Assembly (NCBI GenBank): GCA_903919145.1
Contig: CAIXGW010000245.1
Span: forward strand, 1 to 52,496
Direction: 5' to 3'
DNA length: 52,496 nucleotides
Source of the DNA: an uncultured Myxococcales bacterium
GTDB lineage: Bacteria; Myxococcota_A; UBA9042
Below are positions 35,885-46,300 of the stretch, in pieces. The translations under genes were made by a program, and so were the position numbers. Below the pieces are notes generated by a model. That model searched no databases. It saw nothing but the letters and a program-made list of their open reading frames with translations, and was not told the DNA's origin. Position 1 is the stretch's first letter. Each line of letters starts with the position of its first letter.

Positions 35885-38362
35885 TCACGGCACCGCTGTC
35901 AGCCGCGGCCACACCTTGAGCTCCGTCCCGGGCCAGCTCACCTTCAAGAACGCTGTGGCTGGGCTGAACACGGCATTGGCCACCAGCACGCCTTTGCAGC
36001 CGCCAGCCCCACAGGTCAATGGGACCTTCCACAAAAATGCTGGGGAATTCTGAACCAAGGTTGCGGTCGCCTGCACGGCCATCAGCCCGCCCGTAGGGTC
36101 GCGCGGCGTGAGGACCACCTCGATCTCTTTGCCCTGGGTGACGCGCCGCCCGCTGAGCTCCAGCAGCGCCGGCTCGTCGATCACCGCCACCGTTCCCGCG
36201 GGCACCACGCCCAGCTGCTGCACATAGCCGCTTGGCCAGACGATGGTGACGGGGGCGCCCGCCGCCGCGCCAATGCCCAGCTCTACCTGAGGGTCGGCGT
36301 GGGTGGCGTAGGGCGCGTCCAGCCCCACCCAACGGCTGACCGGCCCCACAGCGGTCTGCGCGGTGACGCGGGCGCCGATCGCCGCCGGATTGGAAGTGTG
36401 GCCGCGCAGCCGCAAGCGCAGCCGCTTGCCGTTGCTGCTGGTCTGGTTGATCAGAGGCACCAGCGGGCCGCCGGTCTGGCCAAGCAGCGCATCTGTGTCG
36501 CCGTCGCCGTCGAGGTCGCCGGTGGTCAAGACCGGCGCAGTGATTGGCGAGGGAAGGCCGACCATTTGGCTGATTTCCAAGAACTTGCCAAAGCCCTGGT
36601 TGCGCAGCAGCACTGGCCGCGTTGGCCCAGGGATGCCAAAGGAACTGCCAAGGGGCTCAGAGGCGTGGGCCACCAGCAGGTCCTGCCAGCCGTCGCCGTC
36701 CACATCAAGCGGCAAGATCGCCCAGGCCTGCATGTCCAAGCCGCCGGGAGTAGCGGCCAGCGCCTTGAGCCCCGCAGGGCCAGCCACGTCCAGCAGGGTG
36801 CCGTCGGGCTGCCCCAGCAGCAAGTTGTTCTGGACGTTGTAGATGTCCGCTTCATCGACGCCCAGCAAGAAGGCCTTGGCGGTCTCTAGCGGCATCTGCA
36901 TGCCGGTGTTGGCCAGAGCCAGGCCGGGCTTGGCGGTGTTGAAGACGTCAAGGGTGGCGCCGCCCATCGGCGAAGCATAGGGCACCGGAGCCTGGGGAAA
37001 GGCAAACAAGCTATGGGGTTGCTGGCGCTGGTACACCGGCCAGCCGTCGGGACCTCGCGGCAGCTGTCTAAAAAACCCTTGTGTAGTCTTTGGATTGCCA
37101 CAGCCATCGTGCAGCCAGGCCAGGTCGAGGTCGCCGTCGCCGTCCCAATCACCTGCCACAGAGGCCCACTGGGCCCCAACGCCCTCAAAGTCAAACGCGG
37201 GGCTCGCAGTGAAGACGCCATCGCCGCGGTCTACAAGAACCGTGTGGCCGCCCGGCTTCTCGCAAGAAAAGTCTGAGACCAGCACGTCCAGCAGGCCATC
37301 GCTGTCCAGGTCGACCATCGACAGGCCGTGCCGCAGCCCCTTGCCGGGCAGGTTCAAGGCGGTCGCCGCCCCTACCTGTACCCACGCTTGCCCCTGGGCC
37401 TGCCAGGCGCCGATGGGCGCGCTCCCCGTCAGGACCAGCGGCGGCTGCCCGTGGCGATGCAGCACGGCCAAGCTGTGAATCGCCGTCTTGCCGGCCGCCG
37501 CCACCACCTGCAGCTTGGTTGTCGCGCTCAGTGGACCGTGGGCCACTGCCAGGGCCCCGGCCTGGTTGGCGACCACCAGGTCAGCCGCGCCATCGCCGTT
37601 GAGGTCATCCAGCAGGCCCAGGGTCAGCGGCTCCCACTGGCCAGCGGCCAGGGGCTTGGTGGGTCCCAGCGGCAGGGACAGCAAAAAGCTAAGCTCTGGT
37701 GCCTGGTTGACAAAGCCTCCCGTCCACACCACAGCAGTTGCAGGGGTTGGCAGAGGCGTCGCGTCGGCGGCGTCGGCGCTGGCATCGCTGTCCGGCTCAG
37801 CTGCCGCGTCCACCGAGGCTGTTTCCGCGTAGGCTGCGTCGCTGGGGGCCGCATCGGCTGCGGCGGCGCCGTCAGCGTCAGCGTTGGTGTCAGCGTTGGT
37901 GTCGGCCTCAGGGGCCGTGTCAACAGCGCCGTCGGGTTGGGCGGCGTCGCCGGAGGCAGCGGCGTCTGCCGTGTCTGGTGCCGTGTCGGCAGAGGTGTCG
38001 GCGTCGGCAGGGGCGTCCGGTTGGGCGGCGTCGCTGGAGGCAACGTCGGCCGCCGTGTCTGGTGCCGTGTCGGCAGAGGTGTCGGCGTCGGCAGTGGCGT
38101 CGGCGATGGTCTCGGGCGCTGTGCTGGGTAGAGTGTCGGGCCCTGACAGCGCGTCGGCCGAGCCGGCCGCGTCTGCGCCAGTGCCGGGGCTTGCCACGGC
38201 GTCTTGGCTGGCGGACTGCAGCGACGTCGGGCCCTCAGCAGCGGCACACCCAGCCAGGGTGCCGGCAGCGGCCATAGCGGCGGCAGCGGCCCACAGGCGC
38301 CAGGACGGCCATGGGCTGCCCCAGCAGAACCTTGCCCAATGCCGCAGCGCTGCTTTGTCCAT
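35885..38362 (-). CDS. FG-GAP/VCBS-repeat lipoprotein with ASPIC/UnbV domain
   Basis: 825 residues. The signal ends in GTLAGC. A long Asp/Ala/Thr linker (about 45-200) includes a perfect-looking 28-residue tandem unit. Then come FG-GAP/VCBS-type beta-propeller repeats with Ca-binding DxDxDG cores: DLNGDGAADLVV, DLDSDGLLDVLV, DWDGDGDLDLAW, DVDGDGWQDLLV and DLDGDGDTDALL. The ASPIC/UnbV domain (about 650-745) shows NPAAIGARV, VELGIGAA and VIVWPSGY-type features. This architecture is typical of extracellular propeller proteins; the ligand is unknown. AAGGAGGA lies upstream of the ATG at a somewhat long spacing. Confidence 0.88.
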   Translation of the reverse strand: MDKAALRHWARFCWGSPWPSWRLWAAAAAMAAAGTLAGCAAAEGPTSLQSASQDAVASPGTGADAAGSADALSGPDTLPSTAPETIADATADADTSADTAPDTAADVASSDAAQPDAPADADTSADTAPDTADAAASGDAAQPDGAVDTAPEADTNADTNADADGAAAADAAPSDAAYAETASVDAAAEPDSDASADAADATPLPTPATAVVWTGGFVNQAPELSFLLSLPLGPTKPLAAGQWEPLTLGLLDDLNGDGAADLVVANQAGALAVAHGPLSATTKLQVVAAAGKTAIHSLAVLHRHGQPPLVLTGSAPIGAWQAQGQAWVQVGAATALNLPGKGLRHGLSMVDLDSDGLLDVLVSDFSCEKPGGHTVLVDRGDGVFTASPAFDFEGVGAQWASVAGDWDGDGDLDLAWLHDGCGNPKTTQGFFRQLPRGPDGWPVYQRQQPHSLFAFPQAPVPYASPMGGATLDVFNTAKPGLALANTGMQMPLETAKAFLLGVDEADIYNVQNNLLLGQPDGTLLDVAGPAGLKALAATPGGLDMQAWAILPLDVDGDGWQDLLVAHASEPLGSSFGIPGPTRPVLLRNQGFGKFLEISQMVGLPSPITAPVLTTGDLDGDGDTDALLGQTGGPLVPLINQTSSNGKRLRLRLRGHTSNPAAIGARVTAQTAVGPVSRWVGLDAPYATHADPQVELGIGAAAGAPVTIVWPSGYVQQLGVVPAGTVAVIDEPALLELSGRRVTQGKEIEVVLTPRDPTGGLMAVQATATLVQNSPAFLWKVPLTCGAGGCKGVLVANAVFSPATAFLKVSWPGTELKVWPRLTAVP
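37931..38098. repeat. 84-bp in-frame tandem repeat in the linker of the FG-GAP lipoprotein
   Basis: Two successive 84-bp units begin at 37,931 and 38,015. Their last ~30 bases are identical and the rest differ at a few positions. In the protein they encode two 28-residue units starting DADTSADTAPDTA. Because 84 is a multiple of three, copy-number change would alter linker length without breaking the frame. Confidence 0.8.
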
Positions 38363-38469
38363 GCGCAGGATCGCTCCTCCTTGGTTTTGCCAGCCTATGG
38401 GTTGGCCGGTGCGCGGTCAACAGCCAGGGGTCCGGGTCAGCCGCCAGCGGGCAACGCCTTGGCTCCGAG

Positions 38470-39081
38470 CTACTTCTTGCCCTGGGGGGCGCCCAGTCGC
38501 ACGCTGGTCAGCAGGCCCAGCAGCTCGCTTCTGGCCGCGCTGCGGTCAAAGGCTGGCGCCTTGGGGTCGCGATCGGCGCGGTGCACCAGCACGACGTACA
38601 ACAGTGAAGAGCCCACCACCGTCGTGGCGATGTGCGACGCCGCAGTTCCGCCGCTAGGCCCTTGGGAGACCGAGAAGCCCATGGAAAACACCCCAACCGG
38701 CTCCACGTCCTGCACTGGTGCCGCTTTGCCGCCGCCAGACAGCTGGTCGGCCAGCAACTGGATCCGCGCCGCTGGCTTGAGCTTCTTGAGCTTTTTGAAG
38801 TCCTTGGGGCTTCCGCCCAGGCTCATGTACTGCACGCTGTAGGCCGACTCGGGCGTGGCAGCCAGGGCAAGCTGGCAGGGACCCTCGGCTGTGGGCAGAT
38901 CGCCCTTGGGCGTCCAGCGGCTGTCGTCATAGGTCAGGGTGACCGAGGTCAGGCAAGAGACCGAATTGGGGGCGGCGGCAGCGGGGCCGCTCCAGGCGAC
39001 CATGGCCACGGCGGCGGCCAGTACAGCGCTGACGGCGGCGGCGCGGCGCCCTACACAAGCGGCTTGGTGGTGCGCAATCAT
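38470..39081 (-). CDS. secreted protein of unknown function
   Basis: 203 residues from ATG 39081, which follows AGGGAG at a normal distance. A classical signal peptide (RRAAAVSAVLAAAVAMVAW, cleavage near AAA-A at about 36) leads to a ~165-residue domain. The domain contains VSCLTSVTLTYDDSRW, a paired Cys (PCQLALAATPES) and a helix rich in Lys (DFKKLKKLKPAARIQLLADQL). No family was recognised. The open frame upstream of 39081 crosses the divergent intergenic region and is not counted. It is divergent from bamD. Confidence 0.72.
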   Translation of the reverse strand: MIAHHQAACVGRRAAAVSAVLAAAVAMVAWSGPAAAAPNSVSCLTSVTLTYDDSRWTPKGDLPTAEGPCQLALAATPESAYSVQYMSLGGSPKDFKKLKKLKPAARIQLLADQLSGGGKAAPVQDVEPVGVFSMGFSVSQGPSGGTAASHIATTVVGSSLLYVVLVHRADRDPKAPAFDRSAARSELLGLLTSVRLGAPQGKK

Positions 39082-39268
39082 GGGGGACTCCCTGGCAGAA
39101 GCGAGATGAGGGGGGCGCGACAACTGCTGTCCAGGATACCATGAGTTCGTCGATTGGAAACGCCGCCGCGCCAGAGCATCGGCTGAAAATCCTTGACCGC
39201 AGGGCCACCGATCCCGGATACTACTGCGCCCCTCCGGCCTCCTTGCGCCGCAGCGGACCTGGAATTTG

Positions 39269-40189
39269 ATGCCCCGCCAAGCCTGCACCATCCTTGCCGC
39301 TTTGATGCCCTTAGGCCTTTGGGCCTGCAGCGGCGCGCTGTTGGCCATGGTCAGCGTCGCGGGCTGCACGCCAGAAGTGGCACAGCCCGTGCAAGCAGAG
39401 GCGCAGCAGTTGTACCTGGACGCCATGGAGCATCTGCAGGGCGGGTCGCTGATTGAGGCCGAGCAGGAGTTTCAAAAACTCGCCAAATTGCCCAGTTACG
39501 TGCAGCTGACCTCGCTGGCTCGCTTGCGCTTGGCCGACACGCTGTTCCAGGCGCGCCGCTATGACGAAGCCATTGAGGCCTACCACGGCTTTGTGCAGCG
39601 CCATGAGGGCAATGACAACGTGCCCTACGCCACCTTCATGATCGCCAAAGCCAACTTTGAGTTGGCCCCTTCGGACCTGTGGATCATGCCGCCGGTGCAC
39701 GAGCTGGACCTTTCGCCGGTGCAGCAAGCCCGCAATGAGCTGGAGCGGTTCATCCGCACCTACCCGCGCTCGCGGTTTGCCACCGAGGCGCTGGCGCTGC
39801 GCGACCGATGCATCGAGCTGCAATTTGCCCACACCAGCTATGTGATCGACTTCTATGCCCAGCGCCAAGAGTGGATCGGCGTGGTCTTTCGCATGCACCG
39901 CGCGTTGCAGGCCTATCCGACCCGCGCCCACACGCCGGCCAACTACCGACTGCTGGCGGCGGCCTATGAAGAGCTCCGCTGGCGGTCGCGCGCCGTGGAG
40001 CTGTGGCAGGCCATGGCCCAGCGCTGGCCGCGCGGCGCCGAAGCGGCCCTGGCCCCCGCCAAGATCCGCGCGCTGCAACAACAGATCGAGGCGGCAACGG
40101 CCCGGGGCGAGCCCGGGGCGATGCCGGCAGAGACGCCGCCGACAGCTCAGATCAAGCCTGAGAAAGTCGCCGACGCCGAAGACGCCTAG
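39269..40189 (+). CDS. bamD: outer-membrane assembly lipoprotein BamD-like
   Basis: 306 residues. The signal ends in a lipobox (VSVAGC). TPR-like repeats follow: LYLDAMEHLQGGSLIEAEQEFQKL, RLADTLFQARRYDEAIEAYHGFV and ARNELERFIRTYPRSRFATEA. These give the BamD/YfiO pattern of five short TPRs in a periplasmic lipoprotein. BamD works with BamA to insert beta-barrel proteins into the outer membrane, which fits a Gram-negative cell. A C-terminal Pro/Thr/Glu tail is extra. The start is ATG 39269; a TTG one codon earlier is possible. Confidence 0.88.
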   Translation: MPRQACTILAALMPLGLWACSGALLAMVSVAGCTPEVAQPVQAEAQQLYLDAMEHLQGGSLIEAEQEFQKLAKLPSYVQLTSLARLRLADTLFQARRYDEAIEAYHGFVQRHEGNDNVPYATFMIAKANFELAPSDLWIMPPVHELDLSPVQQARNELERFIRTYPRSRFATEALALRDRCIELQFAHTSYVIDFYAQRQEWIGVVFRMHRALQAYPTRAHTPANYRLLAAAYEELRWRSRAVELWQAMAQRWPRGAEAALAPAKIRALQQQIEAATARGEPGAMPAETPPTAQIKPEKVADAEDA

Positions 40190-40311
40190 CCCAACCAGAA
40201 GGACCCAATTCTTCTGGAGGCAAGCGCAGGGAAGCCGAGCTGTTCGGCTCCCCAAACCTGGGGCAAGGCCCCACCCGGACGCCGCAACAGCCGCGGCGAT
40301 GCGAGGATTCT

Positions 40312-40698
40312 ATGAGCCACGTCAAGTTGAAGACCCCCAAGCACAAGGGCGGCAATAGCAAGAAGGGCACGGCCCAGGTCAACCCGGCCACCCCCAAGCA
40401 GCTGGTTGCCAAGAAATTCGGCACCAAAGACGCGCTTCTCGACGCGATCCTGGGCATGTACGACGCCCCGGAAGGCTCGCGCGGCAAGCTCAAGCAGTGC
40501 TCCAACAGCACCTTGATGTCGCACCACCACAACACCCAGCGGATGGTCAAGCAGTTCGGCACCCGCCAGGGCGCCATCGACGCCATCCTCAAGGTGGTCT
40601 ACCCCAAAGACAACGCGCCCGACAGCGTCAAGGCCAAGTACGCCAGCTACTCGCCGTGGCGTCTCATGGACCTTGCCCGTCAGTACGTCGGCAAGTAG
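40312..40698 (+). CDS. small basic protein with twofold internal repeat
   Basis: 128 residues, no family recognised. After a Lys-rich N-terminus the protein contains two related halves. LVAKKFGTKDALLDAIL (about 31-47) and RMVKQFGTRQGAIDAIL (about 77-93) share the pattern V-x-x-F-G-T-x-x-x-x-x-D-A-I-L and are each followed by a Tyr-containing segment (GMYDAPEGS, VVYPKDNAP). It seems helical and positively charged, with no signal peptide, which would suit nucleic-acid or protein binding; this is a guess. GAGGA precedes the ATG by about six bases. It lies between bamD and a lipoprotein gene, both in the same direction. Confidence 0.75.
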   Translation: MSHVKLKTPKHKGGNSKKGTAQVNPATPKQLVAKKFGTKDALLDAILGMYDAPEGSRGKLKQCSNSTLMSHHHNTQRMVKQFGTRQGAIDAILKVVYPKDNAPDSVKAKYASYSPWRLMDLARQYVGK

Positions 40699-40732
40699 TC
40701 CCCATCTATGAACTGAGCATTCCGGAGGCCCC

Positions 40733-41797
40733 ATGCGTCGCTACTTTGCCCGTCTCTCGATTGCGTGTCTGTCGATGGCGGTAGGTGCGGCCGCGGGGCC
40801 TCTGGGCTGCTCAGAAGAAGCCAGCCCCGCTGGCGGCGACTCGGTAGCTGCGGACGCCGCGGCCGACAGTGCCGCCGGCGATGCCGCCCAGGCCGACGCC
40901 ATGGCCGATGCCGCCGGCTCGGACGCCAGCGCCGCCGATGCCAGCGACCCCGACGGCGTGGATGCCACCGCGCAGGACGCCAGCGATGCGGCCGCCGCCG
41001 ACACCAGCGACCCCGACGTCGACTGGTCCGACCTGTTGGACCCCCAAGACACCGGCAGCAGCGACACCGGCAGCGACACCGGCGGCGGATCGGCCGCCCC
41101 GGTCGGCCAGTTGTACGCTGAATCGCCTGACGAATTGTACCGGCTCGACCTGGCGACCAAGTCCTTTGCCAAGGTCGGCAAGTTCACGTTCAACAAGAAC
41201 CCCGGCGAAGTGACCGACATCGCCCTGGACCAGGACGGGTCGCTCTACGCCATCACCAATGACGACCTGTTTACCTGCACTGTCGAAGGCGCTAAGTGCA
41301 CTTGGTTGGCGGCCTTGCCAAGCATTTTCAACGGTCTGACCTTTGTGCCCAAGGGCACCGTCAGCCCCACCGAAGACACGCTGATCGGCATCTCGCAGGA
41401 CGGCGCCTGGACCCAGATCACCTTTGCCGGCAGCAAGGTCAGCCTCAAGAAGCTGGGCACCTATGCCAACGGCTGGCTCAGCTCTGGCGATGCATTTTCC
41501 GTTGAGGGCATCGGTACCTATGCGACCCTCAAGGGCAAGGGCAACAGCGACTCGCTGGCCAGCATTGACCCCAAGACCGGCAAGATCCTCAAAGTGATCG
41601 GCGAGACCGGCGCCAAGGGCCTCTATGGCCTGGCGTGGTGGTCGGGCGTGTTCTACGCCTTTTCGTCCGACAGCAACGTCTACACCCTAGACGTGTCCAC
41701 CGGCAAAGCCAGCGTCATCAAGGGGATTCAGGCCCCTACCGGCATCAAGTGGTGGGGCGCTGGCGTCTCGACCCGCGCCAACGGCACCCCCAAGTAG
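40733..41797 (+). CDS. lipoprotein with Asp/Ala linker and beta-propeller-like domain
   Basis: 354 residues. The signal ends in GPLGC. A long Asp/Ala/Ser linker (about 30-120, with DAAADSAAGDAAQADA and DTGSDTGG) leads to a ~230-residue domain. That domain has repeated blades: QLYAESPDELYRLDLAT, DIALDQDGSLYAITNDDLF, SLASIDPKTGKILKVIG and NVYTLDVSTGKASVIKG. The blade pattern (xLYxID/LxTGK) resembles beta-propellers of the PQQ/NHL type, probably extracellular. AGGCCCC near the ATG is a weak ribosome-binding site. The convergent interval after it (41,798-41,983) shows no gene. Confidence 0.8.
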   Translation: MRRYFARLSIACLSMAVGAAAGPLGCSEEASPAGGDSVAADAAADSAAGDAAQADAMADAAGSDASAADASDPDGVDATAQDASDAAAADTSDPDVDWSDLLDPQDTGSSDTGSDTGGGSAAPVGQLYAESPDELYRLDLATKSFAKVGKFTFNKNPGEVTDIALDQDGSLYAITNDDLFTCTVEGAKCTWLAALPSIFNGLTFVPKGTVSPTEDTLIGISQDGAWTQITFAGSKVSLKKLGTYANGWLSSGDAFSVEGIGTYATLKGKGNSDSLASIDPKTGKILKVIGETGAKGLYGLAWWSGVFYAFSSDSNVYTLDVSTGKASVIKGIQAPTGIKWWGAGVSTRANGTPK

Positions 41798-41983
41798 CCC
41801 GCAGTGCCTTGGCCGCCGGCGAGGCAGAGCGCTAGCGGCGGCAGGGAACGGCAAAATCGCAAGACCACCACGGCACCCAACACCGTCGCGGCGAGTCGGC
41901 CGCAAAGCCGCGAGCTTGCTACCCACCCAACGCTGAGCCAATGTCCAAAATCTACACTGGACAGGCCTCAAGACCGGGTTCAG

Positions 41984-43309
41984 CTACGGGCCGGCGCTAA
42001 AGCTCCACTGCACGACCTGCGCCGCTCCGGCGACCTTGACCTCCAGGCGCACGGTGTAGGTGCCAGCGGTCAGGGGCTGGTGGGCATAGAGAACCTTGCT
42101 CTTGCTGTCGAACATCGCGACGTTGCTGTCGGTCTTGGCGTCGAGCCACACGTGGGCCAACGGCTTGCCTTGGGCATCGCTCAGGCTGTGCGCTGTCACC
42201 TCGACCTGCTGGGCAAAGCGGGCGGTGATGATCGGGCCGCTTGGATAGCCGGCGGGCGGTGGCGGCGGCTGCGGGCCTTCCAGGCCATTCCACGATAGGG
42301 GCACGCCGGTCTGACCCGGGTACGGATAGACCACCAGCGGCACCGACTCGCTCCCCGACTCCGAGACATCCATGACCTCAGTCTTGTAGTTACCTTTGGC
42401 CGCTTGGCCGTAGCCGTACTCCTTGGTGCGCGGGTGGATGAGCGGAAAGCGGTGGTAGACCGTGTCGAGCCAGCCCTGCAGGGCCGCTGGCGCCGAGCCT
42501 GAAAACGCCATCACTTCGCCCAAGGCCTGGCTGCCGTAGCCGGCCGCTGTTGCGCGATCGCCCACATCTTTGCCAGTGAAGTCCGCGCCAAAGCTGGGGT
42601 CTTGGGCGTGCGGGCTCAGCTTGGCCTTGCTGTATTGGGCGGCGTGGTTGACGTAGAACTGGGCGTGAAGCTGCGCCGCCTGATTGAGCGCCGGGTGCTG
42701 GGTGGCGGCCGGCAAACCCAAGGACGCGCGCAGCTTTTCCAGCCCGTCGGCCGCCATCTGCTGGTCGGCGCTGGCGCCGCTGGGCACTGCGGCTTTTTGC
42801 TGGACGCGCGCTGCGACCGGATGCAGCGTGCCGCTGGAGGCTTTGCCCCACCCGATGGCGGTCGCCGGCGGCTTGCCCGGTGTGGTGCCTGGCAGCCAAT
42901 TGGCCGACCAAGCGGCCACCGCCACGCAGCAGCTGCCCGCTTGGGCCTGCAAAGAGCCCTGCGCGGATGTCGACGAAGGGAAGCTGGCGTCCATCGCAAT
43001 GGGTCCAGCGGTCGTCTGGCCGGACCATGGGCTGGCCAGGACGGCAAACTGCCCCTGCACGGCGCCTGTGACCGAGCCCTTGCAGCCGTTATCGCCGCTG
43101 CAATGCAGGGTTGTCAGCAGCTCGACCGCACTTACCTGGCCGTCTTGCAAATGGAATTTCAGATCCGTGCCAAGCCAGTCGCCGGCGGCAGGCCCGCTTG
43201 CGCCACCGCCAGCTGCCGGGTCGATACCGCAGCCCCACAGCGCCAGCGCTGCCACCGCCCCCAGCCATCGCCGAGATACTCTTTGTGGGTCAACCTGCTG
43301 GTATGCCAT
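41984..43309 (-). CDS. CAP/SCP-domain lipoprotein
   Basis: 441 residues. The signal ends in LALWGC. An N-terminal domain (about 45-165) contains a Cys pair, LHCSGDNGCKG. The CAP (SCP/PR-1-like) domain (about 185-310) shows HPALNQAAQLHAQFYVNHAAQY, LSPHAQDP, GEVMAFSGSAPAALQGWLDTVYHRFPLIHPRTKEYGYG, that is the His and Glu-containing blocks of bacterial CAP proteins. A C-terminal beta domain (about 345-441, TVRLEVKVAG) follows. The function of bacterial CAP proteins is mostly unknown. It begins two bases after the stop of the EGF-repeat gene, so the two form an operon. Confidence 0.85.
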   Translation of the reverse strand: MAYQQVDPQRVSRRWLGAVAALALWGCGIDPAAGGGASGPAAGDWLGTDLKFHLQDGQVSAVELLTTLHCSGDNGCKGSVTGAVQGQFAVLASPWSGQTTAGPIAMDASFPSSTSAQGSLQAQAGSCCVAVAAWSANWLPGTTPGKPPATAIGWGKASSGTLHPVAARVQQKAAVPSGASADQQMAADGLEKLRASLGLPAATQHPALNQAAQLHAQFYVNHAAQYSKAKLSPHAQDPSFGADFTGKDVGDRATAAGYGSQALGEVMAFSGSAPAALQGWLDTVYHRFPLIHPRTKEYGYGQAAKGNYKTEVMDVSESGSESVPLVVYPYPGQTGVPLSWNGLEGPQPPPPPAGYPSGPIITARFAQQVEVTAHSLSDAQGKPLAHVWLDAKTDSNVAMFDSKSKVLYAHQPLTAGTYTVRLEVKVAGAAQVVQWSFSAGP

Positions 43310-43311
43310 GG

Positions 43312-46300
43312 CTATTGGATGTAGACGCTGATGTTGTCGATGCCAAACGCTTCGTTGGTGGCACCCTCATCCAGCCCAGACCCAAAGGAAATCAGCGCAT
43401 CGCTGGCGGTGTGGTTGATCTGGCCGTTGACGCCCAGCTGCAGGTCGGGATACATCGCCGTGCCACACATCTGCGGCGTGCCATTGGCCACCGTGGTGTA
43501 GGCGTAGGTCCACGCCTCGGTGCCGGCGATGTTCAGCCAGGCCTTCTCGCCGTCCCAGGTGTCGATGATGATGTAGCCGCCGGCGACGCGCAGCTTGGTG
43601 TGGGCCGGCAGCCCGCTTAGGGCCAGCTTGAGCACGGCACCCGCGCCGGTGACACCAAAGCCGCCGAGGATCGCTCCGTAGCCGCCGCAGGTGGTAATGG
43701 CATTGGGCAGCCACTTGCCGGCGTTGCCGCCCTCAAAGTTGTCCAAGCTGATGCGCTGCCAGCCATATTCGCAATAGACCTGGCTGGCGACACCGCCCTT
43801 GGGCCACACCCAGTAGGTCCCGGGGGGGCTCTGCGGCGAATTCTGCTGCAGGTCCAGGCAAGACAGGGCGGCAAAATCCGCAGAGCTGCCGGGCATCCCG
43901 CACTTCTTGCCGTCGCCGATGAGCGGCTTGTCACAGGTGCACGTGTAGCTGCCTACGGTGTTGAGGCAGGCGGCGCTGGCGTCGCAGGGGTTGCCGGCCG
44001 GCGTGATCGTCAGCTTGCCGATCTGCACACCCTTGCCGGTGTTGCTGACGGCGTCGCCGGTGTCGAAGAAAAAGCGCACCTGCACTTTCTTGCCGGCGTA
44101 GCCCACCAGCGAGGTCGACCAGGTCTTCCAAACGCCCATCTGGTTGTCAAACTTCTGCACTTTGTCCCACACCGTGACCACCGTGACCCCATCGACTACC
44201 AGCTGCACGTAGAGGCGATCGTAGCTGCCGCCCTCAGTTTGCATCCACAGATCAAAGCTCAGGCGATGGCCAGGCGCGTTGGACAGCACAATGCTGGGCC
44301 CGGTGGCGCTGCCGTTGTTGGCTGCGCCAGCCGTATCAAAGTTGGTGCCATTGCCGTAGTACAGAAATCCGGCCAAGACCTGCCACTTGACCAGGGTATT
44401 GGGCACAGACGGCGGCGTCAGCGTCCAGCCGGTGGCGCCCTGGGTCGCAAAGTCCCAGGTCCACTGCGGCTTGGGGCACTCGTCGATGTCGGCGCAGACC
44501 TTGCCATCGCCCGAGTAGCCCGGGTTGCAGGCACAGCCAAAGCCGCCCGTGGTGTTGGTGCAGGTGGCCGTGGCCGCACAGCCGCCGTTGTTGACTTTGC
44601 ACTCGTCCACATCGGCGCAGGTCTTGCCGTCGCCCGCGTAGCCCGGCTTGCAGGCGCAAGTGGCCGATCCGGCGGTGTTGGTACAGACAGCCGAGGCCGA
44701 GCAGCCGCCGTTGTTGGTCAAGCACTCGTTGATGTCGGTGCAGATCTTGCCATCGCCGCTAAAGCCCTGATTGCAGGCGCAAGTGGCGGATCCGGCGGTG
44801 TTGGTGCAGATGGCCGAGGCCGAGCAGCCGCCGTTGCTGGTCAGGCACTCGTTGATGTCGGTGCAGGTCTTGCCATCGCCCGTGTAGCCGGCGTTGCACT
44901 TGCAGGTCGACGTACCGGGCAGGTTGGAGCAAAGGGCCGTGGCGGCGCAACCGCCGTTGCTGATGGCGCATTCGTTGATGTCGGTGCAGGTCTTGCCATC
45001 GCCGCTGTAGCCGGTCTTGCAGGCGCAGCTGGACTTGCCTGGAAGGTTGGTGCAGACCGCCGCGGCCGAGCAGCCGCCGTTGTTGGTCAGGCACTCGTTG
45101 ACGTCGGTGCAGGTCTTGCCATCGCCGGTGTAGCCAGGGGCGCAAGAGCAAGTGGCTGTAGTGCCGCTAGATTTGCAGATGCCAGCCGGTGCCACCGCGC
45201 AGCCGCCGTTGTTGACCGTGCACGGGTCGGTGTTCTTGAAGCAGCCGGTGTTGGGGTCGCCGCTGACGTAGCCGTTGGCCTTGTCGCACACGCACTGGTA
45301 CGAGCCAGCGGCGTTGACGCAAAGCGCATTGGTGCCGCACTTGAAGGTGCCTACTTTGCACTCGTCTACGTCGTCGCAGGTGGTCTTGCCGTCGCCGGTG
45401 TAGCCTGTCTTGCACTCGCACTTGGCGCTGCCCTGGGTGTTGAGGCACACCCCCTGCGAGTGGCAGACCAGCGCTCCGGCCTTGCATTCGTCTATGTCGG
45501 TGCAGGCCTTGCCGTCGCCCACAAAGCCCGCCTTGCACAAGCAGGCGTAGCTGCCGCTGTTGTTCTTGCACTCGGCGTTGGCGTCGCACTGGGCGCTGCC
45601 GTTGGCACACTCGTCGACATCGGCGCAGACCTCGCCGTTGCCGCTCCAGCCGGTCTTGCAGATGCAGAAGCGGCCGCCTTCGTAGTTGTCGCACTTGGCG
45701 TCGGGCGAGCAGCCGCCGTTGTTGGTCAGGCACTCGTCCACGTCGTCGCAGATCTTGCCGCTGCCGACAAATCCCTGGTTGCACTTGCAGGCAAAGCCAC
45801 CTGCGCTGTTGGTGCACGCCGCGTTGGTCGAGCAAGAGCCGGCAATGCCGCACTCGTTGATGTCGGCGCAGCCAAAGCCGATGGTTTTGTCGCAACCGGC
45901 CTCCATCGCGCACTTGCCCAGTGCTTCATAGGCTGTGACGTCGGCGCCGACCGCTGGCTTGCAGGCGTCGGCACAGGCGGCGTCGCTGCAGGTGGCCATG
46001 CAGGCCAGGGTCACGGCGCAGCCGCTGTCAGCCTTGCAGGCCGCAGCCAATGGCGCGCAGTTCTGTTCGGCGCACTTGACCAGCACGTTGGCCTGCACCG
46101 ACTTGGCGTAGCCGGGCTGGCAGGCACAGACGTAGCTGCCAGCGGTGTTGCTGCAGTCGGTGGCCAATCCGCAGGCGCTGCCGCCGGTGCTGCACTCGTC
46201 GATGTCACCGCAGTCCACACCGTCGCCGCTAAAGCCTGGCTTGCACGTGCACTTGAAGGTGCCCGGGCCATTGACGCAGTTGGCGTCGCTGCTGCACTTG

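Noticed and set aside
44460-45200. Regularly spaced DNA repeats in the EGF gene resembling a repeat array
   Set aside because: Spacing of about 120 bases is a multiple of three and follows EGF modules; repeats are imperfect and coding, so not CRISPR.
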